Of a stretch of DNA of 5,336 bases, positions 1 through 5,336 are shown one piece after another. The notes below the pieces were generated by a model that did no database searches, was not told where the DNA came from, and saw nothing but the letters and a program-made list of their open reading frames with translations. This DNA comes from JBBDWZ01 sp050732575 (lineage in GTDB: Bacteria; Gemmatimonadota; Gemmatimonadetes; Longimicrobiales; RSA9): positions 1 through 5,336 of the forward strand of contig JBOHRF010000370.1 of NCBI GenBank assembly GCA_050732575.1, read 5' to 3'. The position numbers and the translations under genes were made by a program. The number at the start of each line of letters is the position of its first letter. The first letter of the stretch is position 1.

Positions 1-830
1 TCTGGCGGCGGCGTCGGCGGTATCACGATGACGGTGTCAGCCGCATCTTCGAGAATCCGGCGCTCGGTTTCGACCTGGTTTTTGAGGTCCTTGACGGTCG
101 CAAGGCTGGTGAGCAGGCCCTCCGCAACCACGGACTTCCATTCCTTCATCGAACGCCAGTTCACGAGCCTCTGGTGCGGGAAGTCATGGCTTTCAACAAA
201 ACGGTACGGACCTATGACTTCGCCCACCCCGAGCACGGTCTGACCATCCGAGGCCAGAACACGATGCCCCTCCACAACCTTGTTGAGGAACCGTGCGAGT
301 TGCCCCATCACCCGTCCCGCGACGCGGGTGTGACGCGCCTCAACATCCTCCTGGTTGTAGTGCTTCCCCAGGAGCCTGGATATCGCGTCCCTGGCTCTCG
401 GTTCACCGACGTATTTGCTCAGATCACCGACGGCCGGCCAGCCGACCGCCATGGCTCCGCTCGCAGCCATCACCGGCCAGTACCTGCGCCGCTCCTTTTC
501 GTTGTCAGTGGTCCCGATTCGCCAATAATGGCGTGGAGCGCCGTTTCGTTCTTTCAGCAACACTGCGAGCGTGTGCAGAGGCAAATCGAGCTCCCGAGCG
601 AGAGCGGCGTAGTGCCCGGCGCAAACGTATCTGCCTTCTACGAACTCGCCATCCCGCTGTGGCGGCAATTGAAGGAGCCGGACGAGTTGATAGCGTTGCC
701 AGGACGTAGCGTGAAACTCGTCAATTGTGTGTGGAAATAGCAGAGCCAAGTACTTGTGGCCCCAGACAGTATTCTGAACGTCCGGCGCTACGCGTTCGAG
801 TTCTGCTTGCAGCGCCAGGTGAGCTTTCAT
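1..830 (-). pseudogene. McrB-like restriction protein, middle part after the frameshift; runs off left edge
   Basis: The minus strand is open from about 830 to base 1, in a different frame from the piece upstream. The translation begins MKAHLALQAELERVAP, continues through HKYLALLFPHTIDEFH, LVRLLQLPP, GRYVCAGHYAALAREL and HYWRIGTT, then MAVGWPAVGDLSKY, HRVLASDGQTVLGVGEV and FPHQRLVNW. I recognise this order from long McrB-like proteins of restriction islands, in which an N-terminal region and a PUA/EVE-like segment (the GWP...ASDGQTVLG...PHxRxVxW stretch) precede an AAA+ GTPase/ATPase domain. The visible part ends in a proline-rich stretch (IPPTPPP), as expected of a linker; no Walker A motif is in the window, so the motor domain would lie off the left edge. 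Coding should continue from the 721-1101 piece, so this is probably a gene broken by a frameshift. An ATG at 828-830 with a GAGG six bases upstream could restart translation. The family call is from remembered similarity; the coding call is firm. Confidence 0.72.
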
Positions 831-1101
831 CGCCGGCCTCGGGCGGAATCTTCGCGATGGCTTCGGCGGCGTGGAGGAACTGGTCGCGATGTTGCTGCGC
901 GATCTCAACGGCCTCCGCAACGGTTACCTCGCGCGGACTATTCATTTGGCCGGCCACCCACGTGCCGGTCTCGCTGCGTTTGTATACGCCGAATTTGAGT
1001 GCATTGCCGCCTGCAATGCTGCCGAACACGGCCGGGAACTCCTCGTCGTCTTTGAATTCCAGCCAGTAGACCAACGAGTCGCGGCTGCCGTGCGCGTGCA
1101 T
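721..1101 (-). pseudogene. McrB-like restriction protein, N-terminal part left of the insertion
   Basis: This piece begins MHAHGSRDSLVYWLEF and contains FGSIAGGNALKFGVYK, GTWVAGQ and a helical stretch around VAEAVEIAQQHRDQF, all typical of the N-terminal region of McrB-like proteins of this type. The ATG at 1099-1101 is probably not the native start: it lies directly next to the target duplication, and in homologs I recall, this MHxxGxRDSLVYW segment is internal. Upstream in frame there are three codons and then a TGA formed by the insertion-sequence end (1111-1113). Family-like sequence stops near 823 (…AGDES); the remaining codons down to the TGA at 721-723 read arginine/serine-rich residues out of frame, while the real continuation lies one base over. 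It is therefore a fragment cut by the insertion on one side and by a frameshift on the other. Only a weak GGTGA at nine bases could serve the 1101 ATG. Confidence 0.75.
819..826 (-). other. Frameshift site in the McrB-like gene
   Basis: Minus-strand reading gives GGC GAT GAA AGC in the upstream frame, then T, then CAC CTG GCG CTG in the downstream frame. Upstream residues (…PPEAGDES) and downstream residues (HLALQAELERV…) both look native, so one extra base or two missing bases explain the break. I see no slippery heptamer or downstream structure suited to the +1/-2 shift that would be needed, so a mutation or a sequencing error is likelier than programmed frameshifting. Confidence 0.65.
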
Positions 1102-1108
1102 CTTGTTC
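1102..1108. repeat. Target site duplication, left copy (CTTGTTC)
   Basis: CTTGTTC lies immediately outside the left terminal TGT of the insertion sequence and is repeated exactly at 3749-3755 outside the other end. Seven bases falls in the 4-8 base duplication range known for IS21-family elements. The match fixes the element boundaries and shows that both ends inserted in one event. Confidence 0.93.
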
Positions 1109-1136
1109 TGTCACCGGGCGGGCAAAGTGTACCAGG
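1109..1136 (+). repeat. Left terminal inverted repeat of the IS21-family element
   Basis: The end reads TGTCACCGGGCG, three variable bases (GGC), then AAAGTGTACCAGG. The opposite end, read inward, gives the same 28 positions except those three (CTG), so 25 of 28 match. It begins with TGT, next to the target duplication, and lies at the 3' (istB) end of the element. Confidence 0.92.
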
Positions 1137-1162
1137 CGCGGGCGCTTGAGAGTGTACCACCC
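1126..1162 (+). repeat. Tandem end repeats (probable IstA binding sites), left end
   Basis: AGTGTACCA occurs at 1126-1134 and again at 1151-1159, exactly 25 bases apart; the inner copy extends to AGTGTACCACCC (1151-1162). The same pair with the same spacing occurs inverted at the other end. IS21-family ends are known to carry several repeated transposase-binding sequences, and this arrangement fits. The binding role is inferred from position and symmetry. Confidence 0.82.
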
Positions 1163-1193
1163 GGCAGGGGGCCGTGATTGTAGGGGCGGGATG

Positions 1194-2069
1194 TCAGGCG
1201 GTCAAATCCGCAGCTGTGCGAGCAGTTCGGCGTCCTGATTTCGACGGAGTGGGTGTGGGTGCCGGCTGGGAGGCGGGAGCGTCCGACTGCAGAGAGGCCT
1301 CGGCGGTGGTTCCAGCGGCGTGGTCTGGCGTGATCGCAGGGGATCGGTGGTTAGCCAGCCGGTAGCTGCGGCCTTCCATCATGATAATCTCGATGTGTTC
1401 GAGGAAGCGATCGAGGATCGCAGTGGCCGCGGGCACGTCATTGAGGAATTTGGCCCAGTCTTCGGTTGGCCGATTGGTCGTGATGATGGTAGAGAGGCGG
1501 CCATGACGGCGCATGATGATGTCGAGCAGGTCTTCCGCGACCGAAGCACGCAGGGTCTTCATGCCGAAGTCCTCGAGCACGAAGAGGTCGACGGTGCTGA
1601 GCTGATCGACGAGAGTGCGGCGTGTGTGAGTGGCGTCAGCATCCAGGAGTTCGTCAGCGAGCGCGAAGATGTTCTTGATCAGGACGCGGTGGCCGGCGCG
1701 AATCGCGCCGATTGCGATGGCGGTGACACTGTGACTCTTGCCGACGCCGGGAGGACCCACGAGCAGCACATTGGCATGCTCGCGGAGGAAGCGCGCGGTA
1801 GCCAGTTCGCACAGACGCGTGCGTGGCAGTTTGGGATTGAAGCTCCAGTTGAAATCACTGAAGTCCTTCACTTCGGTGATGCCGGCCTGCTTGAGGCGTC
1901 GTAGAAAGAGGCGGTCGCCACGCACGGCGAGTTCATCGGCGACCAGGATCTCGAGGAATTCGAGATGTGTGAGCTGGCCGCCCTGTGCCTGGGCGACTCG
2001 CGCGGGCAGCGACTGCACCATACCCGATAACCGGATCTGCTTCATCTTTGCTTCCAGCTGTGCATTCAT
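1194..2069 (-). CDS. istB: IstB, IS21-family AAA+ transposition helper ATPase
   Basis: The product (291 aa) is the ATP-dependent partner of the IstA transposase; IstB proteins bind target DNA, oligomerise and stimulate IstA-driven insertion. It starts MNAQLEAKMKQIRLSGM at the ATG 2067-2069, chosen because it overlaps the istA stop (ATGA) and has GGAG seven bases upstream. A longer in-frame reading from 2453 lies inside istA and is a shadow. Motifs: an N-terminal helical domain (about 1-85), Walker A GPPGVGKS (105-112), a Walker B-like LFVLEDFG (162-169), a sensor-1-type TIITTNRP (194-201) and a DRFLEH segment with the likely arginine (220-225). The core ends near residue 242; the last 50 residues form a proline, alanine and threonine-rich tail (APASQPAPTPTPSKSGRR), longer than in the short IstB proteins I recall. 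It is co-transcribed with and translationally coupled to istA. Confidence 0.95.
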   Translation of the reverse strand: MNAQLEAKMKQIRLSGMVQSLPARVAQAQGGQLTHLEFLEILVADELAVRGDRLFLRRLKQAGITEVKDFSDFNWSFNPKLPRTRLCELATARFLREHANVLLVGPPGVGKSHSVTAIAIGAIRAGHRVLIKNIFALADELLDADATHTRRTLVDQLSTVDLFVLEDFGMKTLRASVAEDLLDIIMRRHGRLSTIITTNRPTEDWAKFLNDVPAATAILDRFLEHIEIIMMEGRSYRLANHRSPAITPDHAAGTTAEASLQSDAPASQPAPTPTPSKSGRRTARTAADLTA

Positions 2070-2083
2070 GAGACTTCTCCTTG
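2066..2083 (-). promoter_or_regulatory. ATGA overlap and ribosome binding site coupling istA to istB
   Basis: On the minus strand, GGAG is followed by seven bases and then ATGA, in which the istB ATG (2069-2067) shares bases with the istA TGA (2068-2066). This arrangement allows terminating istA ribosomes to start istB, which is the usual organisation in this family and decides the istB start. Confidence 0.85.
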
Positions 2084-3643
2084 GAGTGAGAGAGCGGTCT
2101 CCGCACTCAGCGGAGACTCGGGCAGACACGCGACCGCAAGCAGGTCGGCCAGCGTGTACTGAGTCATCGGACGAATCACGGCGTGCTCCGTGATCAGTTC
2201 GCGTTCTGGTTCTGGCGGTATCGGCGTTGTAGCGAGCTTCTTGAAAGCGTCGTAGCGGAACTGGCGGCTCTCGAGCGCGCTGCATGCGGCCTGCAGGATC
2301 TCGGCGCGTGTGTGCTTCTTCGCGAGTGCCAGGACGCCCTGCAGCAGCTTGAAGGCACGGATGCCTCGGGTGGCGTGTGCCGCCTCCGCCCACGCGCGCA
2401 GTTCGGGGCCTATGTCGCTGCAGCGCCGCTTGAGGTGGTCCAGGTGTGCGCACTGAGTGGACGTGAGCTCCTGTGCTGCGCGTCCGGGCCGGAGTGCCCA
2501 GTGGCCCGGCAGCACACGAGTGTGAAGAGCCACTTCACGATCGTTGTGAAACACCCGCACCAGGTGCTCGTCCCAGCGCACGTGCACAGCATATCCGATC
2601 AGCTGAAGCGGCACCGGATAGAACGCGCCCGCGACTTCGATATGCGCATCAATGTGCACCTGCCGCGTGCCGCACTCGAAGAGCCGGAAATCTTCGGGTG
2701 CACAGGGCCGCAGCGCGGGAAGATCACCCTCCAGGTAGTGCGCGTAGACTTGCCGCCGCGTCGTACCGTGCACGCGGGTGCGCGCCCAGCGTTCGTTCCA
2801 GCGCCGCAAGTGTGCATTGTGCTCGTCCAGAGATTCGAAGCGCTGTCCTTTCCGATAGGCGTTGTGCTTCACGTATCCGCCTGAGCGCTCCTGCTTGCCA
2901 TTCTCTTGCGGATGGTACGGCCGGGTGGGAAGCGGCACGAAGCTCCAGTGATTTGCAAAGGCGAGATAACGAGCGTTGCTGTCCGGATCGTACTGGCAGG
3001 CACGCGAAACACCGGCGGTCATGTTGTCGTGACGAATCACCTGCGGTACGCCACCCAGGTTGCGAAAAGCCCGCTCGTGCAGGCGCAGGAACGTCGGCAG
3101 ATCGAGGGCCCACACGGCTTCCTCATAGCCGTGCCGCGAGTGACACAGCGTCATGCGGAAGACCCAGGGCCGCCTGTACACCCCCAGCGTCGGATGAAGC
3201 GTGGGCGCGCCCTGAAAGTAATCGACCTGTGCTTCTTCGCCCGGCGCATGGTGCATGACGCCCACCGCACGTTTCGGCAGCGCCGCATTCAGATGCCGCA
3301 CGTACCGCTTCACCGAGTCGTAGCTGCCCGTGTACCCGTAGGCTTCCACCAGCCACTGGTACATCACCTGCGCCGTGTCGCCACGCTCGATGGCCAGCAG
3401 GATCTCTTCCCGGTACGGTGCCGCGGCGAACGGTCGACGCACGGCTTGACCGGTTGTCGAAGCGAGCAGGTGGGCCTCAGGGTCGGCGGGCGTTTTGGTA
3501 CACTTTGAACGCCATAGGGCGGCGTAGCGACGGACGGTCTTGCGGTGGATACCGAGTTCGCGCGCAATGCGCCGCTCCGGCCACCCCAGCGTCAGCAGGG
3601 CATTAAGTCGTTTTCTCTTCTGCATATCCAGGTATCGGGCCAA
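2066..3643 (-). CDS. istA: IstA, IS21-family DDE transposase
   Basis: The product (525 aa) is the catalytic transposase that cuts and joins the element ends. A helix-turn-helix lies at about residues 22-43 (RRIARELGIHRKTVRRY). The RNase-H-like catalytic core shows the acidic triad: D141 in GEEAQVDYFQG, D206 in VIRHDNMTAG and, most likely, E252 in ENGKQERSGGY, with spacing (65 and 46 residues) that fits the family. A basic region and a C-terminal beta-rich domain (about 320-400) follow. The start is a TTG at 3641-3643, preferred because GGAG stands eight bases upstream; the ATG at 3623-3625 gives a protein six residues shorter but lacks a good ribosome binding site. The stop overlaps the istB start by four bases (ATGA). 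The ribosome binding site is enclosed in a hairpin, suggesting weak or controlled translation. The frame is intact. Confidence 0.95.
   Translation of the reverse strand: MARYLDMQKRKRLNALLTLGWPERRIARELGIHRKTVRRYAALWRSKCTKTPADPEAHLLASTTGQAVRRPFAAAPYREEILLAIERGDTAQVMYQWLVEAYGYTGSYDSVKRYVRHLNAALPKRAVGVMHHAPGEEAQVDYFQGAPTLHPTLGVYRRPWVFRMTLCHSRHGYEEAVWALDLPTFLRLHERAFRNLGGVPQVIRHDNMTAGVSRACQYDPDSNARYLAFANHWSFVPLPTRPYHPQENGKQERSGGYVKHNAYRKGQRFESLDEHNAHLRRWNERWARTRVHGTTRRQVYAHYLEGDLPALRPCAPEDFRLFECGTRQVHIDAHIEVAGAFYPVPLQLIGYAVHVRWDEHLVRVFHNDREVALHTRVLPGHWALRPGRAAQELTSTQCAHLDHLKRRCSDIGPELRAWAEAAHATRGIRAFKLLQGVLALAKKHTRAEILQAACSALESRQFRYDAFKKLATTPIPPEPERELITEHAVIRPMTQYTLADLLAVACLPESPLSAETALSLQGEVS
3496..3506 (+). 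repeat. Internal copy of the IS end repeat inside istA
   Basis: TGGTACACTTT here is identical over 11 bases, and in the same orientation, to the outer end repeat at 3723-3733. It lies in the istA coding sequence (around codons 46-50), about 240 bases inside the istA-proximal end. It could be an additional transposase contact or autoregulatory site, but an 11-base chance match cannot be excluded. Confidence 0.4.
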
Positions 3644-3650
3644 GTGTCGC

Positions 3651-3673
3651 GCTCCGGGTAAAAAGCCCGGAAC
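3651..3673 (-). promoter_or_regulatory. Hairpin enclosing the istA ribosome binding site
   Basis: Read on the minus strand, GTTCCGGG pairs with CCCGGAGC around the loop CTTTTTA, giving eight pairs including one T-G wobble. The GGAG of the istA ribosome binding site (3652-3655) is wholly in the 3' arm. Several transposases are known to have ribosome binding sites masked in this way, limiting expression from transcripts entering the element; that role is inferred here. Confidence 0.5.
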
Positions 3674-3694
3674 CTATCACTAGCTCTCCTACCT

Positions 3695-3731
3695 GGGTGG
3701 TACACTATGCGGGCGTTATTCCTGGTACACT
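3695..3731 (-). repeat. Tandem end repeats (probable IstA binding sites), right end
   Basis: TGGTACACT occurs at 3698-3706 and 3723-3731, 25 bases apart. Read inward, these are AGTGTACCA twice, and the inner copy extends to AGTGTACCACCC, identical to the inner copy at the left end. The mirrored layout at both ends supports transposase binding. Confidence 0.82.
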
Positions 3732-3748
3732 TTCAGCGCCCGGTGACA
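3721..3748 (-). repeat. Right terminal inverted repeat of the IS21-family element
   Basis: Read inward on the minus strand it gives TGTCACCGGGCG, CTG, AAAGTGTACCAGG, matching the left end at 25 of 28 positions. It is the istA-proximal end and directly abuts the right target duplication copy. Confidence 0.92.
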
Positions 3749-3755
3749 CTTGTTC
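3749..3755. repeat. Target site duplication, right copy (CTTGTTC)
   Basis: This is an exact copy of the heptamer at 1102-1108 and follows directly after the ACA end of the element. On the coding strand it is GAACAAG, which encodes part of Leu-Asn-Lys in the interrupted gene; keeping one copy restores the frame. Confidence 0.93.
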
Positions 3756-3990
3756 AGCAGGTCCACGCCATTGAGAGCACGCGGCACTTCAGGTCCAAAC
3801 GCGCGGCGGAAGGTGTCGCAGTAGCCCTGAAGTTTCTGTGGCGGCAAGAGTGTTCCGTCGGCGGTCAGCCGCTCGCGGATTTCGTTCAGCTCGTCATGGA
3901 TCGTTGGGTGAATCATCATTCCCGTAGCGTTGGGGTGATTCACGGTCTCGCATGATGCCGCGCGTTGCCAGGAACGGCCTGAAGCCGGTA

Positions 3991-4019
3991 ATCATACTGC
4001 GACCATCCACGGCTGTCGG
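3991..4019 (-). promoter_or_regulatory. Possible sigma70-type promoter for the McrB-like gene
   Basis: On the minus strand, CCGACA (4019-4014, four of six matches to TTGACA) and TATGAT (3996-3991, five of six to TATAAT) are separated by 17 bases. Transcription would start near 3984, about 40 bases before the GTG. A five-base inverted repeat (ACGGC/GCCGT, 4009-4024) spans the -35 region and might be an operator, though it is short. The call rests on pattern only. Confidence 0.35.
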
Positions 4020-4095
4020 GCCGTCACTGACTACAGCTCGTTTCGTTGCGGCCGAAATGTGAGCTCAAATTCCTTGTTCCGGCGAAACATCGACT

Positions 4096-5336
4096 CTAGG
4101 CGGACCCGATAATTGCTAGTCGTTGGAATCCCTGGCCGAAGAGTAAACTATCTGCCGCCCCTAGAATGGCGGCCGCTTGGTCTGTGAGCGCAGTTTGGCT
4201 GAGCCCGGGTTGCACGATAACGACTCGTGTGGAAAGCCGGAGATCCCCCATAAGCATTCCGCGCACCTGTTCAAGTTCGCCTCGGAGGAATCTCGAGTTA
4301 CCACGAGCACGTAGCATCCGGCGTTCAATCGCAGCCAGAAGTGCGCGGCGGCTGTTCCAGTTCACGCTCTTTGCCGCTTGCGACGACACTTCAGAGACGT
4401 CCCTGAGACGCGAGCCGGCCGCTCTCTCTTGTGAACGCTTGCAATGGTACAGCGTAGCCCGGACACGATCGTCTTCAGTGTCGAGGGTCAAGTAATCTGC
4501 GATTTCTCCCGTCCCGTGATCGTAGATGACATGGTGGGCTGCAGACTCCATCAAGAAGGTCTCAACACAATCATGAATAGAGCGTCCGTTGCCTGGCCCG
4601 TATTCCCTACACACATCGGCATTGAGCTGGTTCCAATCCCAAATCTCGATTCTGTTCCTGTCAAACAATGCGCCTTCGGGCGGGTCGAAAAAGCTGAATC
4701 CTTGCAGGACTCCGCAGTCAACAGTGTAAAAGACTGGCAGGCGCTCGTTCAGGAGACGTTCAAGGCTGAAAGCATGCGTCGGCCCAACAAAGACGTCCGT
4801 CGTGTTCTCTGAATGAGCGTGCACGAGACTCTGTGTTCGATACGAGAACGTGCCGCGCCACAGCACGAGCTCATTTTCTATTCGGAAGGTGAGAGCATCG
4901 TCCGCCTGGCTTTCAATGCTGAGGTCACAATCGAGGATGCTCACCTGCCTGTTGCCGTCAGCCGCTACCCATACGAGGTCGACCGGACTCAAATAGAGAC
5001 CTGAGGCCCAATCCGCACGAACTATGTTCGGTGGAAGCGCAGTCACTTCCCTACCGACAGGTAAGTGGTCGATCCCCCGTCCAGTTCGAACCGGGCGGTC
5101 GGAGTTCAGCTTTTGAGCAATCGCATCGCACCATCCGACCAGTTCAGGTACCTGACCCCTTTTGTTGCTCCAAACCTTAGAAGATGAGCTCGTCCCGACG
5201 GTAATACGCTCGCCATCCGATGTCCCACCTCCGAACCAATGGCCACGTCTGAAAGTTCGGCCTATCGACTCCCCGATTGCATCCTGAACGTTCGTGCCGG
5301 TTATCGTTCGATAGGACTCGATCCCCTCACCAGTAC
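4096..5336 (-). CDS. C-terminal part of a large helicase/nuclease-like defence protein; runs off right edge
   Basis: The minus-strand frame is open from the right edge to the TAG at 4096-4098 (412 full codons). A GTG at 5044-5046 is probably not the start, because the sequence before it also looks coding (GTNVQDAIGESIGRTFRRG, RITVGTSSSSKVW, VPELVGWCDAIAQKL). Counting from that GTG, a segment at 176-203 reads YDHGTGEIADYLTL, then about ten residues, then LYHCKRS; an acidic residue (D184) followed by a hydrophobic strand ending in HxK suggests a PD-(D/E)XK-type core with His in place of Glu. A conserved-looking segment follows (GSRLRDVSEVSSQAAKSVNW), and the end reads VVIVQPGLSQ...ILGAADSLL...LAIIGSA. 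I associate such tails with large DEAD/DEAH helicase proteins of restriction islands, from memory only; the helicase motifs would be off the right edge. It lies 152 bases upstream of the McrB-like gene on the same strand, so a shared role is likely. Coding is firm, function uncertain. Confidence 0.6.
   Translation of the reverse strand, partial: TGEGIESYRTITGTNVQDAIGESIGRTFRRGHWFGGGTSDGERITVGTSSSSKVWSNKRGQVPELVGWCDAIAQKLNSDRPVRTGRGIDHLPVGREVTALPPNIVRADWASGLYLSPVDLVWVAADGNRQVSILDCDLSIESQADDALTFRIENELVLWRGTFSYRTQSLVHAHSENTTDVFVGPTHAFSLERLLNERLPVFYTVDCGVLQGFSFFDPPEGALFDRNRIEIWDWNQLNADVCREYGPGNGRSIHDCVETFLMESAAHHVIYDHGTGEIADYLTLDTEDDRVRATLYHCKRSQERAAGSRLRDVSEVSSQAAKSVNWNSRRALLAAIERRMLRARGNSRFLRGELEQVRGMLMGDLRLSTRVVIVQPGLSQTALTDQAAAILGAADSLLFGQGFQRLAIIGSA

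Larger units (their letters stand above)
1109..3748 (-). mobile_element. Complete IS21-family insertion sequence (2640 bp)
   Basis: The element has all parts of an IS21-family insertion sequence: terminal inverted repeats starting 5'-TGT, tandem inner repeats at each end, a long DDE transposase gene (istA) and an overlapping AAA+ helper gene (istB), flanked by a perfect 7-base target duplication. Both genes are open without stops or frameshifts and keep their catalytic motifs, so the copy may still be active. Its length is at or slightly above the upper end usual for the family. It is inserted in the same orientation as the McrB-like gene it interrupts, after codon 65, so transcription from its genes would run into the downstream half of that gene. 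I do not recognise the exact named element. Confidence 0.95.
3716..3943 (-). pseudogene. McrB-like restriction protein, 5' fragment cut by the insertion
   Basis: This is the start of the interrupted gene. The first 65 codons are native, ending ...RALNGVDLLNK; the next ten codons (CHRALKVYQE) come from the insertion-sequence end and stop at TAA 3716-3718. Joining codon 65 to the ATG at 1101 gives GVDLLNKMHAHGSRDSLVYW in one frame, matching the continuous N-terminus I recall for McrB-like proteins of this type. The segment is mostly helical in appearance (IHDELNEIRERL, KLQGYCDTFRRAFG). The start is uncertain: GTG at 3943, with a weak GAG upstream, or an ATG at 3919 or 3916, with GGGA close by. 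The open frame begins after a stop at 3992-3994. A possible promoter lies about 50 bases upstream of the GTG. Any product would be a short, non-functional peptide. Confidence 0.8.

Noticed and set aside
174..740. Long plus-strand open frame (188 codons) and a 138-codon frame at 293-709
   Set aside because: Both lie opposite the minus-strand McrB-like sequence, whose translation has clear family-like blocks; the plus-strand translations look like composition-driven shadows.
819..826. Programmed ribosomal frameshift in the McrB-like gene
   Set aside because: The shift needed is +1 or -2, the A-rich GAAAGC would favour -1, and there is no stop or slow codon at the site of the type seen in +1 systems.
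1320..3508. Several plus-strand open frames of 100-260 codons opposite istA and istB
   Set aside because: They are antisense to confidently identified transposition genes in GC-rich DNA and show no recognisable domain.
3975..4024. Small inverted repeats in the 3944-4095 gap as a terminator after the right-hand gene
   Set aside because: Stems are only four or five pairs with no following T-run on the minus strand, so a rho-independent terminator is not supported.
4073..4079. Another CTTGTTC, identical to the target duplication
   Set aside because: A seven-base match in about 5 kb is expected by chance and no element end adjoins it; it is not part of the insertion event.
4166..5004. Plus-strand open frames opposite the right-hand gene
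   Set aside because: The minus strand is open without a stop over more than 1200 bases and shows structured protein sequence; the plus-strand frames are short and featureless.
1..5336. CRISPR array, tRNA or rRNA genes, riboswitch
   Set aside because: No regularly spaced repeats beyond the insertion-sequence ends, and no cloverleaf or rRNA-like sequence was seen on either strand.

Overview
The window looks like a defence (restriction) island from a GC-rich bacterium, most likely a proteobacterium judging by gene style and the type of insertion sequence; the sequence alone does not fix the species. Every gene I can support lies on the minus strand, so the window is read from right to left.

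Right end (about 4096-5336): the C-terminal 412 codons of a large protein that enters from beyond the right edge. It has no known domain that I can name with certainty. Its tail resembles the end of large DEAD/DEAH-type helicase proteins of restriction islands and carries a possible PD-(D/E)XK-like nuclease core. A 152-base intergenic gap (3944-4095) follows, with a plausible promoter.

Next comes a McrB-like gene (AAA+ restriction-type ATPase family; its ATPase domain would lie off the left edge). It starts near 3943 and runs to base 1 but is broken twice. (1) A complete 2640-base IS21-family insertion (1109-3748) sits after codon 65, flanked by a perfect 7-base target duplication, CTTGTTC. 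Removing the element and one repeat copy restores the reading frame. (2) A second, independent frameshift lies near 819-826. Together, 431 codons of the original protein can be reassembled from the visible sequence.

The insertion sequence is well preserved: 28-base terminal inverted repeats (25/28 matching), tandem inner repeats spaced 25 bases apart at both ends, istA (DDE transposase) with a TTG start, and istB (AAA+ helper ATPase) overlapping istA by ATGA. A hairpin covers the istA ribosome binding site. The element is probably intact, while the host restriction gene is probably dead or reduced to a C-terminal product.

The main point of interest is the helicase/nuclease-like gene followed by a McrB-like gene, a probable multi-gene restriction system inactivated recently enough for the insertion scar to be perfect.
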